A model generated the notes under the pieces. That model was not told the origin of the DNA, ran no database searches, and saw only the letters and a list, made by a program, of their open reading frames with translations. Positions 53,101 to 61,100 of a DNA stretch of 63,031 nucleotides are shown piece by piece. Source of the stretch: Rikenellaceae bacterium (GTDB lineage: Bacteria > Bacteroidota > Bacteroidia > Bacteroidales > UBA932); NCBI GenBank assembly GCA_003542575.1, contig DPKJ01000010.1, forward strand, positions 1 to 63,031. The letters run 5' to 3'. The stretch's first letter is position 1. The number at the start of each line of letters is the position of its first letter. The position numbers and the translations under genes are program-made.

Positions 53101-53859
53101 AGTTGGAAAATTATGAGTCTCTGCTTTAAGAGATATCACAGTTTCGGTAGATTCTGTAGTATATAGCGAGGGAATATCACCTTTTTCGGGGAAAAAGAGT
53201 GAAGAAGATGGGCCCTCTACAAAAGCGCAATTGTCTTTGTATGCAGATACTATTTTATTTGGATTTTCAGCAGAGGTCTTTTTAATCATCTTAAAGAGAG
53301 ATGATTCCATCTCGACTCCATCAATTACAAATGTTCCGTTAAAGATTTTATGCCTGCAGTGTTCTGAATTAACCTGTGAAAATCCGAAAACCTCTCCATC
53401 TGTAAGAGGCCTGCCAAGTTTTTTGCTTAGATTTTCGAGATATTCAACCTCTTCCTGATTAAGGGCCAGGCCTTCACTTTGGTTGTAATTGTTAATATCA
53501 TTTATCTCAAGGACAGGTTCAGGTTTTCTGTCAATATCAAACAGAGCCTGATCCAGCCCATGATATATTCTTTGCAGCATTTTATCATGATGACCATTCT
53601 CATTTATAATCTCAACAAATTCTTCTATTCTCTCAATGCCATCGATGTTCATGTTTTTTGTGATCTCGACAGCAGTAGTACTCCATGGAGTTATCATCTC
53701 TTTTCTAGGGCCAATAAAAAGACCTTTAATACTCTCTGAGCCAATAACTTCGGCGCCTGAAAAGAGCCACTTAAGTGCCTGTATATTGCTCTCGGTTAAA
53801 CTTTTAAATGTCTTGACTGCCAGAATAGGCCCATCTGCTTCACGAAAGAATAAAATCAT
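50164..53859 (-). CDS. purL: Phosphoribosylformylglycinamidine synthase (large PurL)
   Basis: Fourth step of purine synthesis, FGAR to FGAM. Single-chain large form of 1231 residues: an N-terminal PurS-like domain, two tandem AIR-synthase-like units (THNFPTTVEPFNGAATGSGGEIRDR, and IPTGKDSLSMTQKYPGGEKV with AGHDISAGGLVTALLEI), and a C-terminal class I glutaminase (LGVCNGCQLMAELG with catalytic Cys, MPHPERC with His). It is complete. A partial relative of its C-terminal lobe exists at 16989-17555. Confidence 0.97.
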   Translation of the reverse strand: MILFFREADGPILAVKTFKSLTESNIQALKWLFSGAEVIGSESIKGLFIGPRKEMITPWSTTAVEITKNMNIDGIERIEEFVEIINENGHHDKMLQRIYHGLDQALFDIDRKPEPVLEINDINNYNQSEGLALNQEEVEYLENLSKKLGRPLTDGEVFGFSQVNSEHCRHKIFNGTFVIDGVEMESSLFKMIKKTSAENPNKIVSAYKDNCAFVEGPSSSLFFPEKGDIPSLYTTESTETVISLKAETHNFPTTVEPFNGAATGSGGEIRDRIAGGKGSFPIAGTAVYMTSYPRFDKEGRDWENGEPREWLYQTPQEILIKASNGASDYGNKFGQPLICGSLLTMEHMESYRSFGFDKVIMLAGGIGYARKEYAFKGKPHKGDKIVLLGGDNYRIGMGGGAVSSVATGEFENSIELNAIQRSNPEMQKRVYNAIRSLSERGNNTIISIHDHGAGGHLNCLSELIEETGGDIDISKLPVGDPTLSAKEIVGNESQERMGLVMSEKNVEELERIAARERAPMYVVGEATGKGNFTLENSKTKDKPIDLALSDMFGSAPKTIMEDVSYNEKWDPLEYDTEDLEYYLELVLQLESVACKDWLTNKVDRSVTGLIAAQQTVGEIQLPLNNLGAVEIGYGSKKGMVTSIGHAPAVAMIDSAAGSRIAIAEALTNVLWTPIDGGIRGISLSANWMWPCRNVGEDARLYKAVQAASEFAIGLGINIPTGKDSLSMTQKYPGGEKVLSPGTLIVSTVGQSNDITNVVKPVLAKEKKSTIFYIPFSINTPDSFTLGGSAFAQITNQLGNECPDVKNSSYFRQCFEALQRMVENKILLAGHDISAGGLVTALLEINFPNCEGGIEADLSIFDEKDPARLLFSEDPGVIVQVNEGNIAGLESIANEFGIIIYNIGRYSAKRELTIKLPKQKLSLNIDKYRDIWFKTSYLFDIQQVGNNLASERFQNYSKQPLRYKFPHPFTGKTDNSLKNIDRTKIAAIIREKGSNGEREMAWALYLAGFAVKDVHMTDLVSGRETLEDVSMIVFVGGFSNADTLGSAKGWAGAFLYNEKAAKALENFYAREDTLSLGVCNGCQLMAELGLITPKNRNISPKMKHNNSHKYESAFVGVTVEDSPSVMLNPLSGSSLGIWVAHGEGKFSFPKEISNYNIALRYNYGEYPANPNGSPEAVAGVCSPCGRHLAMMPHPERCIYPHNWAWYPQERSTDEVTPWSGMFENALKWLRNI

Positions 53860-53990
53860 AGGATTTTGAAACTATAAAATTAGGCGCTAAAATTACTCCA
53901 TTTTGCCCAATTCCCGAAAATTATTTATAAATGTAACCATTTTGTGGCTTTTATTTTTCAAATTTGTTTGTTGATTTTAGAAAATTTAAA

Positions 53991-55292
53991 ATGATTAACG
54001 AGGAAAAATATAATCAGGAGATAGAGCAATTATTTAAACAGTTCCCATCATATCAACAGGTTGGTTCAATCGCATATAAAGAGGGGCTTGAAACAATGTC
54101 AGAGTTTGATTCACTGCTGGGACATCCTCATAGAAAATTTCCGGTTATCCATATTGCCGGAACAAACGGAAAGGGGTCGGTTTCCCATATGCTTGCCTCA
54201 GTGTTTATGAAATTCGGACTTAAGACTGCTCTATATACATCTCCACATCTTTTGGATTTTCGGGAGAGAATAAAAGTAGATGGGAAGATGATCTCCAAAG
54301 AGGATGTTTATGAGTTTCTTATAACTCATAAAGGTTTTATGAACAGAATTAAGCCTTCGTTTTTTGAGATTACGACTGCGCTTGCCTTTGACTACTTTGC
54401 AAAACAGAAAGTTGACATTGCAGTCATAGAGACGGGGTTGGGAGGCAGACTTGATTCTACAAACATTGTACATCCCTGGTTAAGTATAATAACAAATATC
54501 GGCCTTGACCACTGTGAGCAGCTTGGTTCAACAATCACTGCAATTGCACTGGAGAAAGGGGGGATTATAAAGGAAAACGTTCCGGTAGTTATTGGTGAGC
54601 ATAATGCTACCACAAAAGATATATTTGAAAAGTTTGCAGCAGAGAGGGGCTCAAAGATTCTGTTTTCAAAACTATATAGATTTAAGGAGATAAAGCTAAG
54701 CGATTACGAACTCGATCTTAAGGGTGATTACCAGGTGAATAACCTGCGTACTGTGCTTACTGCCTTGTATGTGCTTTCTCAAAATCAAAGCTTTCTCTCA
54801 TTGGTAGGGAAAGGTTGGAGCGATTTAAATATTAAAGAGGGTCTCAAAACTGCTGCTGCCTCTACCGGACTCAGAGGAAGGTGGGAGACTCTTAATGTGA
54901 ACCCTTTGGTTATATGTGATACCGGTCACAATGTACATGGACTGTCAGTTGTCTTTTCGCAACTCCGAAAGCAAACATTTTTAAGACTTTTTTCAATTAT
55001 TGGTTTTGTAGCAGACAAAGACATCGAAAAGATAATGGGACTATTGCCTGTTTCATCATACTTCTATTTTACTCAGGCGAATATACCAAGGGCGTTGGAT
55101 GCAAAACTACTTGCAAAAAGGTGTAAATCAGTTGGCTTACAAGGAGAGGTTGCCCTTTCTGTAGAAGAGGCAATCTTAAAATTCAGATCTGTTTGCAAAG
55201 AGGGTGACTTACTATTTATTGGTGGAAGTACTTTTATTGTAGCAGAAGCGATAGAATTTTTCGAAAAAAACGAGAATTTTTTTGCAAAATAA
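53991..55292 (+). CDS. folC: Folylpolyglutamate/dihydrofolate synthase
   Basis: Mur-ligase-fold enzyme that adds glutamate to folates. ATP motif HIAGTNGKGSVSHML, the ligase block VIETGLGGRLDSTN, ITNIGLDHCEQLG, and DTGHNVHG in the C-terminal domain are all family signatures. 433 residues from the ATG at 53991; the longer frame starts with a TTG nine codons earlier. It is divergent from purL over 131 bases. Both pathways share one-carbon units. Confidence 0.95.
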   Translation: MINEEKYNQEIEQLFKQFPSYQQVGSIAYKEGLETMSEFDSLLGHPHRKFPVIHIAGTNGKGSVSHMLASVFMKFGLKTALYTSPHLLDFRERIKVDGKMISKEDVYEFLITHKGFMNRIKPSFFEITTALAFDYFAKQKVDIAVIETGLGGRLDSTNIVHPWLSIITNIGLDHCEQLGSTITAIALEKGGIIKENVPVVIGEHNATTKDIFEKFAAERGSKILFSKLYRFKEIKLSDYELDLKGDYQVNNLRTVLTALYVLSQNQSFLSLVGKGWSDLNIKEGLKTAAASTGLRGRWETLNVNPLVICDTGHNVHGLSVVFSQLRKQTFLRLFSIIGFVADKDIEKIMGLLPVSSYFYFTQANIPRALDAKLLAKRCKSVGLQGEVALSVEEAILKFRSVCKEGDLLFIGGSTFIVAEAIEFFEKNENFFAK

Positions 55293-55311
55293 AAAAATGC
55301 AGATATCTTTG
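55281..55311 (+). promoter_or_regulatory. Promoter of tRNA-Val, full Bacteroidota consensus
   Basis: TTTG (55281-55284), exactly 19 bases, TATCTTTG (55304-55311), then CACTCCC. The -33 box lies inside the last codons of folC. Confidence 0.8.
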
Positions 55312-55341
55312 CACTCCCAATCGCAAGATAGGGTTTGAAAG

Positions 55342-55416
55342 GGGAGCATAGCTCAGTTGGTTTAGAGCATCTGCCTTACAAGCAGAGGGTCGGGGGTTCG
55401 ACTCCCTCTGCTCCCA
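55342..55416 (+). tRNA. tRNA-Val (anticodon TAC)
   Basis: Acceptor GGGAGCA pairs with TGCTCCC; anticodon stem TCTGC/GCAGA, loop CTTACAA, anticodon TAC (reads GUA/GUG). T arm GGGGGTTCGACTCCC. No CCA encoded. Confidence 0.97.
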
Positions 55417-55425
55417 CAAGAAGAG

Positions 55426-55456
55426 AAGCGGATATCATCACGATATCCGCTTTTTT
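55426..55456 (+). terminator. Terminator after tRNA-Val
   Basis: AAGCGGATATC pairs with GATATCCGCTT, followed by a T run; loop 5 bases. Confidence 0.85.
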
Positions 55457-55503
55457 GTTTTAAACAACATTTCACATTCATGTGATATTTACTTTTGCTT
55501 ATG

Positions 55504-56595
55504 TCAGCTCGGTTCCGGCTGGTTAACCCAAAGCCCGATTTTAAAGGGGCTTTTGGGTGAAAAAAAGAGATTAACCATCTGGTCAATTATATCATGACCT
55601 CGGGCACTGTTGGTGAAGTATACAAGATGACTTCTCTTTTGAGGTACAATCACAAATAATGCTTTAAAATTACCGTTATCACCCCAGTGAAAGATAACAT
55701 CGCCAAATTCTGTATCCTTTTCAATTCCTACCCCAAGAGCCCAGAAGATTGCACTATCACACTCCCTTGGCTTTCCTGTAAAGCGAACAGCTTGGGTAAC
55801 CGGAGAGAGCATCTGCTGATGAGTCTCCTTCTTTAACCCTTGACCCTCCATAAGTACATCAAGGAATTTTGAATAATCCCGTGCTGTTGTTCTGAGGGTA
55901 TAAGCCGAATTGGCTCTTGGGTGGCGCCCTTTGCCCTTGCTCTCTCCCTCTCTGTTAAATCCATCAGCTGCCAAAGTCTCGTACTCCTCCTTCCACTCAT
56001 AACTTGTATGTTCCATTCCAAAAGGGGTGAAAACCTCTTCTTTTGCCAAATTTTCTAGGCTCTTGCCTGTAATATCCTCAACTGTTCTTTGAAGCAGGTA
56101 ATAACCCTCTCCGGAATAGCTGAATGCAGAATCGGGTCTGAATTTAAACTTAACAACAGATGATGGCCACTCCTCAGATGATGGCGATGTCGCCCAATTA
56201 GGGAGCCCTGTTTTATGGGTTAGAACGGTTCTTGCAGTGATTTTTGAAGCCCACTCTTTATTCTCAAACCTGTGAATGCTTGTATACTCTGCCAAAGGTA
56301 CATCCAGATCAATGACTCCTCTGTCTGCCAATAAAAATACTATATATGAGAAGATTGGTTTGCTTAGTGAAGCTGCCTGGAAAACAGAATTTTCATCTAA
56401 TGATGCTATTATAGTGTCAGACTGCGAGAATTCAAATGATATAAACTCTTTCTGGTTTTTAAAAGCAACCTGAATCAGAGGTATTTTGGCAGAATCGGCA
56501 ATTTCAGCTGTCTTGGACTTAATAATATCGATTCTTTGATTATAGCAGGATAAAGCAAGAGCAATTATAATAAGGGAGAGAAGTAATGTTCGCAT
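55504..56595 (-). CDS. Serine hydrolase, class C beta-lactamase/esterase family lipoprotein
   Basis: Penicillin-binding-fold hydrolase of 363 residues from the Met at 56595, which starts a lipoprotein signal MRTLLLSLIIIALALSC (lipid Cys17). Active-site SxxK is in FQAASLSKPIF, the second motif is YSGEGYYLL (YxG type), and the third element is HWGDNG. This pattern suits esterases, D-aminopeptidases and peptidases as well as AmpC-like enzymes, so a true beta-lactamase role is not implied. It ends before the tRNA-Val terminator and its start is opposite the guide-RNA locus, with about 90 bases to the guide-RNA promoter. Confidence 0.87.
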   Translation of the reverse strand: MRTLLLSLIIIALALSCYNQRIDIIKSKTAEIADSAKIPLIQVAFKNQKEFISFEFSQSDTIIASLDENSVFQAASLSKPIFSYIVFLLADRGVIDLDVPLAEYTSIHRFENKEWASKITARTVLTHKTGLPNWATSPSSEEWPSSVVKFKFRPDSAFSYSGEGYYLLQRTVEDITGKSLENLAKEEVFTPFGMEHTSYEWKEEYETLAADGFNREGESKGKGRHPRANSAYTLRTTARDYSKFLDVLMEGQGLKKETHQQMLSPVTQAVRFTGKPRECDSAIFWALGVGIEKDTEFGDVIFHWGDNGNFKALFVIVPQKRSHLVYFTNSARGHDIIDQMVNLFFSPKSPFKIGLWVNQPEPS

Positions 56596-56685
56596 TGTAT
56601 AAATCAAGTTTAAAAGTTAAAAACAAAATTAACAATTCAAACTGCTATTACAACACTCCAAAACTACACGTTTAAGTTGTTTTCT

Positions 56686-56716
56686 TTTTCTCCGGGAAAT
56701 TTCCTCTATACATTTG
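56686..56716 (+). promoter_or_regulatory. Promoter of the guide-RNA/dead Cas12f transcript, with central palindrome
   Basis: A -7 element TACATTTG (56709-56716) follows, after 19 bases, a T-rich -33 box (TTTT at 56686-56689, where TTTG is expected). Between them sits a perfect 10-bp palindrome GGAAATTTCC (56695-56704), a good place for a regulator to bind. Transcription would begin near 56722, at the start of the structured leader. Confidence 0.6.
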
Positions 56717-56719
56717 GCA

Positions 56720-56840
56720 TTATAAATAAAGGAAATAAAACTCATTATAAGTTTTGGGGCAGCTGTATGCCCTTAATGTGAGGTGAAAGAGCACTCATAA
56801 ACCAATTAGGATGCAGCGGTTAGTAATTAAGTACAATAGA
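56720..56840 (+). ncRNA. Cas12f-type guide RNA in the leader of the dead Cas12f gene
   Basis: Likely natural single guide RNA. In order: hairpin AAAACT/AGTTTT (56737-56742 with 56750-56755); stem GGGC/GCCC (56757-56760, 56769-56772); the linker TTAATGT; stem TGAG-g-TG/CA-CTCA (56779-56800 region); then AACCAATTAGGATGCAGC. The loop GCTGTAT (56762-56768) pairs over seven bases with ATGCAGC (56811-56817), making a pseudoknot. From memory, the Cas12f1 scaffold has the same order: GGGC stem, UAAUGU, GAG stem, and a UUGCAU loop that pairs with the repeat end GGAAUGCAAC. The guide would start at 56818 (GGTTAGTAATTAAGTACAAT) and end 31 bases before the protein start. Exact 5' and 3' ends are estimates. 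Confidence 0.75.
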
Positions 56841-56868
56841 CAAATCTTATTTTGATTATAGAAATAGT

Positions 56869-57951
56869 ATGATCTTGACCAGAAAGATAGAGATTGTCAT
56901 TGACGAAAATGAGAGAGAACTCAGAAGCGAATATTTAAAGCAGATTCATTCGTGGGGTTATCTGGTGCGCAATGGCGCAAATGAACTTATTTCCTATTTA
57001 TATAGTATCGACAGACTTAAGTATTACAAATTTATCACAGAAGATACTAAGATTGAACTCGGTATAATCGGAGCAAAAGGAGAGACCATAAAAGAGGGGT
57101 CTGCATCGTATGTTCTTCTATCAGAAAGGCTTAAAGGACAGGTCCCTATGGACGTGGCAAATGCATTGCAGCAAAATGTCACCAACAGCTACAAGGAGAT
57201 AAGGGGCAAGATATTTAAAGGGACAGCCTCTCTAAAGTCATTCGGTAATATCCCCATACCTTTTGGAGGAGCATCGTTAAGAAATCTTGTATATAAAGAA
57301 TATACAAATAGTTATCATTTTTCTCTGTTTGGAATTCCGTTTGTCACGGTGTTGGGAAGAGACAGAAGCAACAACAACTATGTGCTTAACAAATGCCTGA
57401 CAAAGGAGATTAAAATTTGCACCTCTTCACTTCAAATCAGCGAAAATAAAAGAAAGCTATTTCTTCTGTTAAGTGTCGAGATGCCACGAATAGAGCTTTC
57501 GCTTAGTGAAGAAAATTTTATTGATGCTCACCTATCAATAGAAACACCTATTGTTGCTTTTTTTCGAAACGAAAAAAAAATGATAGGAAATAAAGAGGAG
57601 TATCTTCACAGAAGGATTCAGATTCAGAAGGCTTTAAAAAGAGCTCAGATAAACTCTGCATATACAAATGGAGGCAGAGGAAGAAAGAGAAAAACCAAAG
57701 CCCTTGAAAACTTCAATGGAAAGGAGAAGGATTATATAAATACAAAACTTCACACTTATTCGAGACTGCTTATCGATTTTGCCGTAAAAAACCGATGTAG
57801 TACGATTAACCTGATAAATCAGACTCTAAAAGAGAAAGATGCTGTAAAGAACCCATTTTTACTTAGAAATTGGGGATACTACGGCCTGAAGCAAAAACTT
57901 GCATACAAGGCAAATTTATTCGGAATTAAAATAGTAGATAAGACGGGTTAA
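56869..57951 (+). CDS. Nuclease-dead Cas12f-like RNA-guided DNA-binding protein
   Basis: 360 residues that align by eye with Cas12f along most of the length. Anchors: NIPIPFGGASLRN (residues 127-139; Cas12f FPIPL wedge segment), FLLLSVEMPRIEL (198-210; LNLSIDVPKID), LSIETPIVAFFRN (222-234; VGVKSPLVCAINN), a basic bridge GRGRKRKTKALE (269-280), LIDFAVKNRCSTINL (301-315), and NWGYYGLKQKLAYKANLFGIKI (334-355). The RuvC-I Asp position is His221 and the RuvC-II Glu position is Ile316. The chain stops before the zinc ribbon and RuvC-III Asp, and no downstream frame supplies them. So cutting is ruled out while RNA and DNA binding surfaces remain. It is shorter than Cas12f (about 500). Its leader encodes a guide RNA; susC follows 154 bases later. 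TnpB-derived TldR is an alternative origin, but the RNA fold favours Cas12f. Confidence 0.85.
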   Translation: MILTRKIEIVIDENERELRSEYLKQIHSWGYLVRNGANELISYLYSIDRLKYYKFITEDTKIELGIIGAKGETIKEGSASYVLLSERLKGQVPMDVANALQQNVTNSYKEIRGKIFKGTASLKSFGNIPIPFGGASLRNLVYKEYTNSYHFSLFGIPFVTVLGRDRSNNNYVLNKCLTKEIKICTSSLQISENKRKLFLLLSVEMPRIELSLSEENFIDAHLSIETPIVAFFRNEKKMIGNKEEYLHRRIQIQKALKRAQINSAYTNGGRGRKRKTKALENFNGKEKDYINTKLHTYSRLLIDFAVKNRCSTINLINQTLKEKDAVKNPFLLRNWGYYGLKQKLAYKANLFGIKIVDKTG

Positions 57952-57972
57952 TCCTTTCCGGTTTTTTAACCC
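57945..57972 (+). terminator. Weak hairpin at the end of the dead Cas12f gene
   Basis: GGGTTAA (57945-57951, including the stop) pairs with TTAACCC (57966-57972), loop 14. No T run follows, so it may only attenuate or protect the RNA end. Confidence 0.4.
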
Positions 57973-58030
57973 TTCTAAATTTCATTTAGGACACCAATTA
58001 ACACTTTCAGTATTGCAACAGACTCTCTCA

Positions 58031-58045
58031 CTGCCTTAAAGGCAG
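58031..58045. promoter_or_regulatory. Palindrome at the susC promoter
   Basis: CTGCCTTAAAGGCAG, perfect 7-bp arms about one central A. It ends at the first base of the -33 box of the susC promoter, a classical operator position. Confidence 0.5.
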
Positions 58046-58073
58046 TTGGAAGGGCCATCTCTTTATAAATTTG
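58045..58073 (+). promoter_or_regulatory. Candidate promoter of susC/susD
   Basis: GTTG (58045-58048), 17 bases, TAAATTTG (58066-58073); susC ATG is 32 bases further on. The -33 box and spacing are weaker than at the housekeeping promoters in the window, as expected for an activated promoter. Confidence 0.5.
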
Positions 58074-58105
58074 ATTCTAAACATCTAAATACTTAACTAA
58101 TTTCA

Positions 58106-61100
58106 ATGAAAAAAATTTGTTTAACAATCGCAACATTTGTATTTGTTGCATGCCATATTCTGACTGCTCAGAATATGAAAATTTCCGGCACGGTTACCGA
58201 GGTAGGAACCGGGGCTCCACTACCTTATGTAACCATAATGGTTAAAGGTTCTACTACCGGTACAACGTCTGCCGATGACGGTTCATACACAATCACTGCA
58301 CCTGCTGAAGCAACTCTTGTTTTTAGCTTTATCGGGTATAAAACTCTGGAAATTCCTGTTAATGGAAGAAATGTAATTAATTCAAAACTTGAATTTGATG
58401 CACTTGCACTGGACGAAGTTGTAATGGTTGCCTACGGATCTGCCAAAAAATCCAGCGTTACAGGCTCTATTGCTTCTGTAGGTTCTGCAAGTATTGAGAA
58501 GAGACCTGTGACAAACGCTTTAGCTGCATTAGCAGGTTCTGCACCTGGTATTCAGGTAAACACAGCAAATGGTCAGCCCGGATCAGATCCCGGAATTCGT
58601 ATCCGTGGTTTTGGTTCAATTAACTACTCGTCCGAACCACTAATAGTTCTTGATGGATCTCCATACAACGGAGTTATGGCAAACATCAACCCATCTGACA
58701 TTGAGTCTATCAGTATACTTAAAGATGCTGCATCAACAGCACTTTATGGTTCAAGAGGTTCTAACGGTGTTGTAATGATTACAACCAAAAAAGGTAGAAG
58801 AGAAAAACTTAGCATTTCTGCAAATATTACACAGGGTTTCTCTGCTAGGGGACTTCCTGAATACGACAGAGTTGATGCTTTTGATTATTATCCTGTTATG
58901 TGGGAATCACTAAGAAACAGTTTGATAAGCAGTTCAGTTACAAATGAAGAGGCTAGTTTTCTTGCTTCAGGAGCAACCGCAAACGGAATTGTTAGAAATC
59001 TAGGTTACAATCCTTTCAGAGGAGTGGCAAATGATCAGGTTGTAGGGACTGATGGTAAACTGAATCCTGCAGCTACCTCTCTGCTTTGGGCTAATGACCT
59101 TGACTGGTACTCGCCTGTTGAGAGAGTGGGTCAAAGGACAGATGCAATGGTTTCAGCTAGTGGTGGAACAGAGACTTCTGATTATTATTTATCTGTAGGC
59201 TATACAACCGACAACGGATGGTTAAAGAAAACTAATTATGACCGTCTCTCTGCAAGAGCAAACCTTAACTTCACTCCAAGAAAATGGATTACCTTTGGTG
59301 TAAACCTTAATACATCATACAATACCTCTTCTTCTGCCAATACAGCTAACAATACAGGTTATGCCAACCCTATTTACTTCGCAAGAACAATGGGCCCAAT
59401 ATATCCTGTATATCAGCACAATCGCTCTAATGGAGATTTTCTAACAGATGATCAGGGCAATAGGATTTGGGATTTAGGAGCACAAGTTGTTGAAGGTGGA
59501 GTAACATATGCTGCCAGAACACAGAATAATGGTCGCCATGCTATCGCAGAACACCTTTTGAATATTCAGGATTTTCAAAGAAATACAATTCAGTCAAGAT
59601 CTTACGTTGAGATTTCTTTCCTTAAGGATTTCAAATTTAAAGTACAACACTCCTTTGATATCAATAACTATTTAGCATCATCTTACGAAAACAAACTTGT
59701 TGGTGATGGTGCTCCTCAGGGACGTACGAGAAAAGAAAACTCTTTAAGATATACTTCTACAACGGTTGAAATGCTTACCTATGCAAAAACTGTTGGTAAA
59801 CACGATTTTAATGTGATGGCTGCTCATGAGAACTATAAAAATGACTACCATTATCTTTATGGTTTCCGTCAGGGTGAAATCATTCCGGGTAATACCGAAT
59901 TAATTAACTTCACTACAACTAACAGTTTGTACTCTTTCCTTGACAAACACACTGTAGAGGGCTTCCTTTCAAGAGCTACATACTCATTTGACAACGGTAA
60001 ATATACAGCCGAAGGTTCATTCAGAAGAGATGGCTCTTCTAAATTCTCAAGCGATGTGAGATGGGGTAACTTCTGGTCAGTAGGTGGCGGTTGGAGAATT
60101 GACAGGGAGTCATTTATGACAGACCAAAATTGGATTGACTACCTCAAACTTAGAGCTTCATATGGTCTCAACGGAAACGATGGAGGTATCAGTTATTATG
60201 CATGGCAAGTTCTATACAGCTACAGAAATAATGCAGCTGAGCCGGGTTATATCCAAGATACAGCACCAGGTAACCCGATGCTAAAATGGGAGACCTCTGC
60301 TCAGACAGATATAGGACTTGAGTTTAATTTATTCAACAATAAACTTAGAGGTAGCGTTGATTGGTTTAATAAAGAGTCTAAAGATTTGATCTTTTCACTT
60401 CCACTAGCTCCTTCTACAGGTTATGTAAGTCAGGACAGAAACATTGGAGCTGTTTACAATCGTGGTTGGGAACTTGATCTTACAGCCGGAATAGTTGATA
60501 CCAAAAATTTCAGCTTTAGTGTTAATCTTAATGCGACTACTTATACTAATAAAATTAAATCGCTACCCGAAGAGAACCGTGAGTTGGGAATCATTGCAAA
60601 CAACACATTAGGCTTACCTATGTATAAAAGGGTTGAAGGTGGTTCAATTTACGACTACTGGCTCCGTCAGTGGTATGGTGTGGATCCAGCAAATGGTAAC
60701 GCTCTGTTTTTGTTTAATGACATTACCGATGAAGCCGGAAACTACACAACAGTATGGAATGATGCAGACTGTAAGACACTTGCCGATGGTACACTCGTAA
60801 CAAGTAATCAAGCAAAAGCGAAATATGATTGGTCTGGAACAAGCATCCCGGATGTATTCGGTTCAATTACTCCTATGTTCAAAGTATATGGTGTTGATAT
60901 ATCACTTCAGTTCAACTATTCAATCGGTGGAAAAGCTTATGACTATAACTATGCTTCTCTAATGTCAACCGGTGCTATGGGTGCTGCGAAACATGTTGAT
61001 ATTCTTGACAGATGGACAACTGCAGGTCAGATTACAAATGTTCCAAGAATGGATAATGCACAGACAACCAATTTTAACGCTGCTTCAGACAGGTGGCTGG

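Noticed and set aside
55234..55419. Open frame antisense to tRNA-Val giving WEQRESNPRPSACKADAL
   Set aside because: Well-known false frame produced by tRNA genes read backwards; no start signal and it crosses folC and the tRNA.
56869..57951. Interpretation as an active TnpB from an IS200/IS605 element
   Set aside because: No tnpA, no element ends seen, catalytic positions changed and zinc ribbon absent; the leader RNA also lies 5' of the gene, not at its 3' end as in TnpB.
58090..58100. Similarity of the susC upstream TACTTAACTAA to the reverse complement of the guide
   Set aside because: Needs a 3-base gap to align and fails at the first two guide bases; a guide-target duplex cannot be gapped like that. 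Likely AT-rich coincidence.
56686..58105. CRISPR array beside the Cas12f-like gene
   Set aside because: No direct repeat of 20-40 bases occurs twice in the region; only the single fused scaffold is seen.
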